Below are positions 56,011 to 64,000 of a stretch of DNA of 64,000 nt, piece after piece. The translations under genes and the position numbers were made by a program. The notes under the pieces were generated by a model. The model was not told the origin of the DNA and searched no databases. It worked only from the letters and a program-made list of their open reading frames with translations. Origin of the DNA: Prostheceraeus crozeri (taxonomy: Eukaryota; Platyhelminthes; Polycladida; Euryleptidae); assembly GCA_907163375.1 (NCBI GenBank), contig CAJQUW010005269.1, forward strand, positions 24,048 through 88,047, given 5' to 3'. Every line of letters starts with the position of its first letter. Within the stretch, counting starts at the first letter, position 1.

Positions 56011-56649
56011 CAAAATAAATTTCTTTTCACTTCGCATTTTTACTTTCATGGGGTTGATTGGAATATTTAATCATGTGAATGACGACATGTTAGCCATTCA
56101 GACGATACATGGAAGCTCAAGAATAACGCGTGCTCCATCACGACTTGAATGTAGCCCTATTTGATTAAATTTAGAGTAGTCTAAACGTACTTGTATAATT
56201 TGTAATCAATGTGATATAACGTTCAATTCATTGTACGATTTTGGTGGTATCGGAAATACAATGAACATGTACTAAGAGTACTGAGACATAATGAAATTTC
56301 TTTATTCATATAAATATAATAACCAAATAATAAACTCTTGAAGCTCAATCCAGATGTTCAGAGTGAATTAAGCCCAAATACAAAAATGAAAAATTCAGGA
56401 AATTCTTGTAGCTCTGTCCGCCTTGTTTTCTATGTATAGTTTTAAAATTAAGTACGTATGTTGACTACTTGTACATCGCAGTTGATTACATGCAATAATT
56501 TAATAAATGAAACATTATAATTCAATTATAATCATACTTAACTTTCGTAGTTCAGATATATTCATCCACATCAAAATTATTAGTCAACAATAGCTGACTG
56601 CCCACTCGGAAAATTCAAGATGATATACATATAGATCTATTGAGAAATA

Positions 56650-56795
56650 ACTTGGAGAGGAAATAACATTCATCCGACTAAAAGATGCCGTGTGTGTTAC
56701 TCACTTGGTAGGAATAAAAAAACTACCGTATTTTGTGATACCTGTCCTAGAAAACCGGGACTTTGCATTACTCCATGTTTTGGTAATAAGACAAG
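56650..56795 (+). repeat. Duplicated piggyBac C-terminal finger segment
   Basis: Repeats 55870-56015 at about 88% identity (attcatccgactaaaagatg, tcacttggtaggaataaaaa, ccgggactttgcattactcc). It encodes a second copy of the cysteine-rich C-terminus without the rest of the transposase. Confidence 0.65.
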
Positions 56796-58200
56796 TAATT
56801 ATATATAATTTAGCCTACTGTACAATCTAATCAAATTATGCTCCGCATACATTTTGTATTGATGTAGGCCCGCTATATACATGCACAGTTGCACATATCA
56901 AAAACACTAAACATCAACAAATTGAAAAATTAAATGATAGCTTGCTTGTGAAGAATTCCATAATTATAATCCAAACATTGAACACATACAAACGTAGATC
57001 ACGACAACGCTACTTTATTTTACAAAATTCATCAAAATCATAGGAATTTTGTTTTGATGAATGTTCAATAAACAGATTTTTTCTATTGCTTCCGAATCAC
57101 ATTTCAAATCAATTTCTTGTTTGTTTTCAAGTACTCCTAACGATCTGAGATTTCACACCAAAAGTTGTCAAAGTGTATCTGAATCAACTGAAAGTTGCCC
57201 TATTTCAACAACACTATTCAAATTCAATATTCAAATTCCTTGGTTGAATAGTGGATATGATAAAGCATCCTCAGCGGTTCTGCATTTGTCTCTGTAGAAC
57301 GCGTATGATTCCATGATTACACGAATGATGGCAAAAACAGCTGCTGCCCAATTGCTCCGCATTCTCCATCCCGACAATGTTATTCAGCCCGCCAGGTTGA
57401 ATAGTATAGCCTCATGCTTGTAGCATTGAAGCTGATAGTATAAGCGTCGACACGGTTCCGATAATTAAGGAGTCTTGCGATAACGCACCTAATATAAGTG
57501 TTATTGTTGCTAAATGTTAGAGGAGAGGTCCAAGAAACAAGAAGTGGAATCAAAACTAACGCTGATTGACATCGTTGCTTATTACAATAGCTACTTTGGA
57601 ATCAAACCGAATTACTAAGCCGTAAAACAGTTTACTACATCATAAAAAAAGATGGAATCAATTCACAACTTTACACAGAAAATAAATAGGCATTCAGTGA
57701 ATACTGTGAATACTATACACGCCACTGGAATTTATTTTTATTATGAAAATGTCTATGCAATGAATTCTCTTACTGAACATTTTAATTTGAGCCTATAACC
57801 TACAGCCCTACATGTATATTCTCACTTTACAGTATGGCGACATTTTTTGAGCACTCTGTACATATTATTTCTGTGCATATTGGTATAATATTTTTTCCGC
57901 CATCCTTGCAGTTGACTTCTTCCTTGATTACATTTTAGAAGCGAAGGCGATAATGTTGTTGTCATCGACCACGTTCATCCTTCATTCATACATTCTAACG
58001 TTTTGATCACTCATTTGTTACTTTGCTATTACATTCGACAAACAACAGGAAACAGGTATATTCATTAGAGGGAACCTGGTGTACGACGTGGCTTATCGGT
58101 GTCGGAGCCGCCGATTGATGCGATAGGTGAGATAAGGAGATAAGAACGCCTCTGTCGTCAGCCCCTCAACACTGCCGCAGAGAATAGAATTTTAAGAAAT
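56796..58200. other. Non-coding right half of the piggyBac element
   Basis: A 78-codon frame at 57061-57297 has no recognisable domain. Otherwise AT-rich filler inside the element. Confidence 0.4.
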
Positions 58201-58304
58201 ATTATCTCCGCAACACAGAGAAAGTTTTCATGGCTCGCTCTGCGAGCCATGCCGCAGTGAAGGGGTTAATGTTGTTCCATCACATTTGCACAATTTAGTA
58301 TTTG

Positions 58305-58436
58305 CAGGGCACATAATGCTGCTGTGCTCGGCGTTCGATGCGATTCAAGCACTGTTTTTCATCTTTAGATAGTCCAATAAACAATGGGGATGCATATTGA
58401 AGAATAATTCGAATGTTCAATTCATATACACTTTAT
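58305..58436 (-). pseudogene. LINE relic, upstream part (right of piggyBac)
   Basis: The - strand reads NIRIILQYASPLFIGLSKDE then KQCLNRIERRAQQH, the C-terminal RT-flanking motif of CR1/Jockey-type LINEs (YASPLF..L...... L.RIqrRA). The piggyBac TTAA insertion separates it from the 3' part at 53660-53818. Confidence 0.55.
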
Positions 58437-59189
58437 GGAGAACTCAACACCATCTTCATTCTTGGGATGCAAATTTCTCATAGAACATATTTCATGGCTG
58501 GGGTGTGCTTGACTAACATGAGTTTTTCCATTGGGTAGAAAGTCACTATAATGGTCATAGATGACATGTAGTGAAAATCAACATGATGCAATATTTTCCT
58601 TTGATAATGGGAGTTGCACAAGATTCTTAGCCACGGCAGCGAACGTGTTTTTAATGGGAGAAACTCATGATAACTTTACGAATATTTTCCAATGTGTTTT
58701 TTTGAATAATATCATAAGCAAGAAGACATGTCATACTGAATATAATTTAATTAATATTTTTAATCTGGATAATGATTGCGTAGTTTAAAATTGTGACATA
58801 TATGAAACTAATGAATCAATTTATTAGTTTAAATGATTAGCTTGTAATCTTATTTCACTTGCTGGCCCTGAAGATGGTGGATGTTGTGAACATTTGAAGC
58901 GCTGGGTGTGCAGTAATAAAATAGTTTGCGGGAATTCCTTCGCTTTCCACAATGAACAAAATAAGTTTATCGAAAATTTTGCTAAACTATATGTAAAAAT
59001 ATCATGATAATGATAACATAATAATACCGTTCTATACTACTGTTCAGCAAAAAATGAAGTGCCGACTGCGTCTGGAAATTCCGGACCATTCTAAACCCTG
59101 ATTCAGCTGAATCAAATTCACCAGTATTATTTTTAGAGCAACGCGAATAGATTTCATGTTAATTCAAATGCACATGTATAACGGAAATT
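58437..59189. other. Intergenic, one hammerhead-like motif
   Basis: Holds the motif at 58868-58901 and otherwise chance frames only. Confidence 0.4.
58868..58901 (+). ncRNA. Hammerhead-like motif (CTGAAGA ... GAAGCG)
   Basis: CTGAAGA (58868-58874) matches the CUGANGA box exactly. It is followed by a weak stem and GAAGCG (58896-58901), one base from GAAACG. Probably the tail of a Penelope-like relic, although no coding part is visible nearby. Confidence 0.3.
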
Positions 59190-59480
59190 TTCTTGACAAA
59201 GCTAACCCAAACTAATAACCCAAAGAATTGATAATAATCGTCTTAGGAGGAAAATGTAGAGACAAGACTAAAAATATCATTCTACTCGTGTCTTATTGTT
59301 GATTGGTCTTACTGTGTTGCTCTACAAAAATATCAAAAATTCAAAGCCAATCAGAGACTTACCTTCTGTGGATTGGGAGTTGATTACATTGAGAAAGTAT
59401 TAGAAGCCATGATGCCTGCAAACTAGTGATTTATGGAGGGCAGGTAGACGTTTAAATTTCAAAGGCAGTCAATTCTTTAT
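59190..59480 (+). repeat. Dispersed repeat family R3, uninterrupted copy
   Basis: Matches the two halves flanking the mariner at 48701-50454 and shows the pre-insertion arrangement (gaattgataataatcg). Confidence 0.5.
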
Positions 59481-59596
59481 CACTGCAGCCATAGAGGTCA
59501 TAGTGTCTAGAAATCTCTGATAGCTTTAATATCCTACCTCTTTGAGTATGCCTACAACACCTCCATATCAAGGATGTCTATGAAGCATAGAAAGTG

Positions 59597-60700
59597 TCAT
59601 GGATTTCCAACTCTCATTCCGTATAATTTTAGCGAAGGCCGGTTTTTCTGACGAATTAGGTTTCTGGGCATATGGCTTTCATGAGTTATAGGAACCTTTA
59701 TTTCACCAATCAACTGGATAAGATTATGAGCAGTTACGCAACGGTTGATCGATTGTTCTCGAATTACAAGAAAATGATCTAAATGCAGTTGTATCATTGC
59801 AATTATCAGATATATTGTCAAGCGCCTGAAGAACACAAATTTTCTCTTTCTTTTCGAACGAAGACAGATGGAAAGTATTATACAACGCTTTGAGACTGTG
59901 CAGTTGAATTTATGATCAATTGATGTAACCAATTATTTCTAATAAACTTCAATCAGTGGACGGGATAAAATAATGAATAGGGTGGCATAGCTGAGGTTCG
60001 ACAATGTGTAGAAGTTGTTTGAGCTTTCGTGATCCTTCTGAACTAGTGAGCAAAGAGTTCCGATTTGTGACATGATTATCTGTCTTTAGATAAAGTATGA
60101 ATATCCACTGGAAGACTTGACAATCTCTCTCAATATCATTCACTAAAATATGCTTGATCAATTTTGAAGTCAGTGAAGATACTGGTAAGACATGTATGAC
60201 AAATGCACGGATGGGTTTTCTAAAACAATGGCTGAAATACTACGGACTTTTTACTAGTATATGCGAGTCACCAGCATATCCAATAATGTGATTTCCGCAA
60301 CATCTAAGAGATGACAGAATCTTCATCTCATCACACACCACAACTTGTCCAGGAGAACTTGAAAATATGCAGTTTTTGAAAATTTCTATTGCTTCTGACT
60401 CCGAACCAATATTTTTGAAGCTTTCAATGTTTTCCGTCAATGTAGTTGAATGTGGAAATGGAAGAAAAAAATCATTTAGTAATATTGATTGTTTGGTGTA
60501 TACGATTTTGATGATATCAAAATAATCAGTGATGCCCCATTGAATTCAGTTTCAGACAACTCAATCAATTCTAAATGGATTTTTGGGTCTTCATTCAAAT
60601 TTGTTGGATTAATCCATTCAGCTAATGATTTGATCGATTTGATAATGTCATTCACAGTTTTCATGAAGTATAGCACATTTTCCAAATGTGATATTCTCTC
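59597..60700 (-). pseudogene. P-element-like (THAP9-type) transposase relic
   Basis: On the - strand from about 60700 down: a LENVLYFMKTVNDIIKSIKS region, then PFPHSTTLTENIESFKN, QVVVCDEMKILSSL with IIGYAGDSHIL, KPIRAFVIHVLPVSSLTSKL, YLKTDNHVTNRNSLL and FYPVH-LKFIRNNWLHQL. The ordered motifs (P-F-P-H, DEMkI, G-Y, lPv-sLT, TDN--NR, D/Y-P-V-H-lK-IRNNWL) match P-like DDE transposases seen in many invertebrates. Reading frames change several times and the last expected regions are not clear, so it is inactive. No TIRs located. Confidence 0.55.
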
Positions 60701-60705
60701 TAATA

Positions 60706-61180
60706 TACAGACCGTTTCAAAAATGATTGCGCAAAAAGCTAAGCCATTTTCAAATATAATTTTCGTGTTGACGTCCTTGATCAATTTTGATAAACGATAT
60801 ATCTATCATATGAAACCTTATATTCCATAGATTATTTTGACATATATTTCACTTTCATGGTGAGCTGTGGTCAGTAGGCCTCACAAGATTTTCTATTGAT
60901 GAAGATGCTCAATTTCAATAACCTTTGTACCATGTGAAAGGTTATGTCAAGCACTTTAATTTGGCAAAGCGTTCAGGTTATTTCTGATCAGCTGTGGTCA
61001 GCAGACTTAGAAGTGTGAATGTTTGGTCAATTCGTTCACCGATGCCTACAGACAAAAAAACTACGCAATACAGAAAATTAAGAATGTCACCATTGAATCA
61101 GGTTCGTGTTAAGCTTTCAGATAATACTTTTTTGTCGAATTCGGACATCAATTTGTGCAATTTCGTTCAATTTGCACTTC
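60706..61180 (+). repeat. Dispersed repeat family R1, copy C
   Basis: Same orientation as 26966-27789: cagaccgtttcaaaaatgat at the start, ttggtcaattcgttcaccga and caccattgaatcaggttcgt near the end. It lacks the middle ~100 bp of the other copies. It overlaps the first codons of the P-like relic. Confidence 0.65.
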
Positions 61181-61345
61181 TACCTAATTTTACGAATCTC
61201 GGGTCAGACAAAGGCTTGTCTCGTCTGTGCACCTGTTCACAGCAAACAATAGCGTTTCCTTCACGCCGTAGGAATGCTGACGCTTGCGTTGCGTCCGATG
61301 AATGGAGCAACTCATTAAGGTTGAAAAAAAGAATGAGTGACACGT
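61181..61345 (+). repeat. Dispersed repeat family K, copy 3
   Basis: Shares cacctgttcacagcaaacaa and ccttcacgccgtaggaatgc with 29080-29230 and, inverted, 14440-14600. In two of three places it adjoins R1 or R2, suggesting they once formed a single longer repeat. Confidence 0.5.
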
Positions 61346-63134
61346 GGGCCAACATGATATTGATGTCTGAAATAACATCGTTAAAGTAACGAAACAGACA
61401 ATCACTAATTACTTCATTTAATTAGGAAAGCCACACCATAATGTTTCCTAAATCAAGTATCTCCGGCTCTCAGCTGACCAAGTAAATAAGTTTATTGATC
61501 GATCATCAGCATGCGATTAAATTTGATGAGAATACACAAAAGATATAAGATTTTTTTGTTCTGTCCAACGATTTAGGAAATTGACTGTATGCTAGAAACC
61601 AAGCATTGTGGTGGAATTGAGTAAAGTAATGTCCCCGGGAATCCTTTCAGCTGTCAAATATGAATAAGCTTGAAGCAAGATTATTTGACGCCTTCATCAG
61701 TAAGTATCCATGATCAAAAATCTCTGACTGTGATATCAAACGCGACATTCTCTGTACATGAAATCCGCACAAAATCTGCACATGAAATAGATTGTATGGC
61801 TATCAGATGTCCACTCCTTATTCAATTCTTTGGCGTAGTGTAATACCAGTTTCATGCACAAATGCTCATAGTTTTTGTTGTTTTCTATTAATCAATGATG
61901 TTAGGAATGGCGTTAATCCACTTGTCAGAAGTTTTTTCATTTCTGATTGGAAATTACAATTTACGGCAGTGCACTTTCTCAACTTCTTTTTGATGAAAAT
62001 TCTGCAATCTGTATTTTCAAACCGGCCTACGCTAAATCCTACGGATTGAGAGTTGGAAATCCCTAACACTCTCTATGTTTCATTCTCTATGGACATCCCA
62101 GTCCATATTATAAGCAGAAAAAGCTATAAACTTCCAAAGAAGCATCTTGCCTTCTATAAAGCTGTGTAGGAAAACTGCCATGATATTGCTTTAACGCACG
62201 GCAATGTAACAATTGTGCCTAGATTTTGAAAGTATCAATTAATCGTACAGCCGAGGCACCTCGCATTTCTTCACTTCCTTTTCAGTCTGCCTTCTTAGAT
62301 GACGGCAAGCGCTCTGATCATTTTTTCTCTAGGAATAAATAATTCAAAAAGAGGCAATAAAAGCAAATCCAAAGAGATAATGACTTCAAAGCGAAGGCTG
62401 GAATTATTTGCATGAAAAAATAAATCAACATTTACATCTATATTGGTTGGAGTCAATGACAATTTATTGTACGTCGGCGTCAACATTTCTGTATGATAGA
62501 GTTATCTCCCCTCCCCTGATGCAGTGAAACCGAGAACGAATAAATGCAAAATTCAAGCTTACCTTCACTATAACACTTCTTGCCTTTCTTTTTCCGGGCA
62601 ACTTTTCAGATGCATGTGATACAAATATAGCAGTGAATTAACGGTGAGCTTTTGAGCATTCTCCAATTTTATAATCAATGCCTCGCTACATATAGTCCTA
62701 AATAGAAATATTGAATAACGTGCACGTAGTTTTCTAACAACCATAATGATAATAATATTTAAAGGAAAAATAACAGCTAAATAGTTATCAGCATAGCTGT
62801 AATTGATAGACATTGAAAAAGTTGTGAAAATTCTGACGTTCTATGATTGTTCTACTATTAATGAAGAAATGATCGATTTTATCTCTTCCAGTTCTATTTT
62901 GCTTTTTATATTGCGTTTTCAATCTGTGAATTTGATATTTTTCATTTATGCTGTACATATATGTGCATTTTCTTTATGAATCACATTCTTCACGGAGACA
63001 TGTGCTGTTAATCGTGAGTGCTCACAGATTTGATAACAAATCTCAAAGGGAGTGATGATATTCATTGCACCAAATATTGCCAAGTATGAAAATAGTTTCC
63101 TCTCATCAATATTGAGGCCACTGTAATTTTGTAA
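61346..63134. other. Intergenic, nothing recognised
   Basis: AT-rich with chance frames of up to 85 codons. No domain or repeat that I can defend. Confidence 0.45.
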
Positions 63135-63389
63135 TTAAGAACGGATAAAGCTATTATTTGTTTCATCAAATGGTACATTTAATTCAGAAATATTGGGAAT
63201 AGCTCGCATTATGAAAGTGTATCGGTTCACCAATCCATGAAGGCCCAGGAAGCTGGGTGAGGCTGTGTTCGCGCCGCAAATGATCGTTTCTTGAGTTGTC
63301 GATCCACTTTGTAGCTTTTGCTGAAACATGCAGTAGGAAAATGCGCCTTCAGTCACTCCAATAGCTGCTCTTATCACGATTTCTTTCAT
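63135..63389 (-). CDS. Hypothetical 84-codon frame, unassigned
   Basis: Open frame MKEIVIRAAIGVTEGAFSYC ... SPSFLGLHGLVNRYTFIMRA ... SELNVPFDETNNSFIRS. Codon composition and the absence of low complexity make it more gene-like than other short frames nearby. It has no recognised domain, signal peptide or clear splice sites, and might be an exon of a larger - strand gene. Confidence 0.25.
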   Translation of the reverse strand: MKEIVIRAAIGVTEGAFSYCMFQQKLQSGSTTQETIICGANTASPSFLGLHGLVNRYTFIMRAIPNISELNVPFDETNNSFIRS

Positions 63390-64000
63390 TTGACTTTCTT
63401 ATTTCGTAACCATGAAACTGCCCTACAAGCTTCTGACGGCCCCATGCTGGCCGAGAGATAGGGCACATGGGTCGGCGTGGGCGGATTTTCCTCTTCGAAA
63501 CCATAAAACTAATCATCTGCAAATTGCTCGTACTCCGGCCTGGTGACTATTAACATGGTATCTAGTAAAGGGTCAAAAAGGCATTTCCACCAAAACTTCA
63601 AATGCGAAACAGTGCCAACAGTTATTGCATTCTGTAGGGCTTCGATCTGTTAGAGATAAAAGCACAGAAGTGTCGGTAGCAAAAATTGCTGGCTGATTTA
63701 ATCACAATATTTTATTTTACAAATCGGTCAATGAACCCAGTGCAGTGTGGCACTGAGCCAGTCATCCACGCATAAATGAGGAAAAACGTCTTCGGATACC
63801 ATGCTATAAATTTATTGTACGACGTTTCACTCATCGAGCTGAATCATGCACAACGCAACACTGCAGCACACCCTCCGAGAAGGTCGGTTAAGGGATAAAA
63901 AAACGAGCGGTTTGAAACTTGCATAGACATAATCTATGATGTCTATGAATAACTCCTATGGGTGTCAAAAGTCTGAATCCACCTACCCTATTTAGAATAT
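63390..64000. other. Intergenic, with a hammerhead-like tail at 63823-63847
   Basis: On the - strand, GAATCAT is followed by the hairpin CTC-GAT-GAG and then T-GAAACG (complement of 63823-63847), then TCGTACAATAAATTTATAG. This resembles the 3' tails of Penelope-like copies. No coding part is visible within the window. Confidence 0.35.

Larger units (their letters stand above)
53823..58265 (+). mobile_element. piggyBac transposon, 4.4 kb, degraded
   Basis: TTAA at 53819-53822 and 58266-58269. Ends CCCTTTCACAGCGGC and, inverted, CCCCTTCACTGCGGC. Subterminal palindromes ggctcgctgtgcgagtc (near 53872) and ggctcgctctgcgagcc (near 58232) mirror each other, as do scattered gagccat words. The left half carries a transposase-coding region (54183-56010) and the right half is largely non-coding, with a second copy of the C-terminal finger region at 56650-56790. 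The 4.4 kb length exceeds the usual 2.5-3 kb, consistent with the internal duplication and added DNA. Confidence 0.8.

Noticed and set aside
1-64000. LTR retrotransposon or other virus-like element
   Set aside because: No long terminal repeats, primer-binding site, gag/protease/integrase or capsid-like motifs seen; all RT signals fit Penelope-like elements or LINEs.

Overview
The window is AT-rich animal nuclear DNA. There are no bacterial-style operons. I see canonical GT-AG splice sites, a long intron, tRNA-derived SINEs and a dense, many-layered load of transposons. The mixture (Penelope-like elements of several kinds, piggyBac, Tc1/mariner, hAT-type and P-like relics, LINE tails, TIR MITEs) suggests an invertebrate, probably marine. 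I cannot name the species from the sequence alone.

Host genes are few. (1) A probable secreted-protein gene on the + strand: a TATA box at 7777-7783, a signal-peptide exon at 7822-7894 and a phase-compatible second exon at 18570-18952, separated by a ~10.7 kb intron full of mobile elements. I do not recognise the protein. (2) A single-exon membrane protein with one immunoglobulin domain on the - strand (41926-42510). (3) An unassigned 84-residue reading frame at 63135-63389 (-), weak.

Layout. 1-7.7 kb: old repeats, a hAT-type MITE (2444-2965) and a Penelope-like GIY-YIG relic. 7.8-19 kb: the secreted-protein gene; its intron holds two copies of a ~1 kb TIR element, a Penelope-like element with its GIY-YIG domain N-terminal to the RT (Naiad type, 10-13 kb), a LINE tail, a second hAT-type MITE and a Tc/mariner relic. 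19.76-24.47 kb: a decayed piggyBac-like shell (13-bp TIRs, TTAA-type sites) containing a 303-306-bp tandem array of a tRNA SINE and, in its (TA)n tail, a whole mariner-like element. 26-29 kb: repeats and a Penelope-like relic with C-terminal GIY-YIG. 29.94-30.64 kb: a 699-bp hAT derivative with an 8-bp target duplication and a BED-like finger. 31.2-32.9 kb: the tail of one Naiad-like unit followed head-to-tail by the head of another. 36.39-41.18 kb: a 4.8-kb inverted repeat with a Tc1 element exactly at its dyad. 43.2-44.5 kb: another Penelope-like RT relic. 46.0-46.75 kb: a 76-bp minisatellite. 48.3-50.5 kb: a TTAA MITE and an apparently intact mariner-like transposon with a 346-residue transposase. 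52-53.7 kb: two foldback elements. 53.82-58.27 kb: a piggyBac element inserted in an older LINE. 59.6-60.7 kb: a P-like transposase relic. The rest is diffuse repeats.

The window is best read as a stratified transposon bed. Nested insertions give relative ages at several points: SINE array and mariner inside a piggyBac shell, piggyBac inside a LINE, mariner inside a dispersed repeat whose uninterrupted copy lies 10 kb away, and Tc1 at a palindrome centre. I saw no LTR retrovirus-like or capsid-bearing element. All similarity statements come from reading the sequence; no database search was run.
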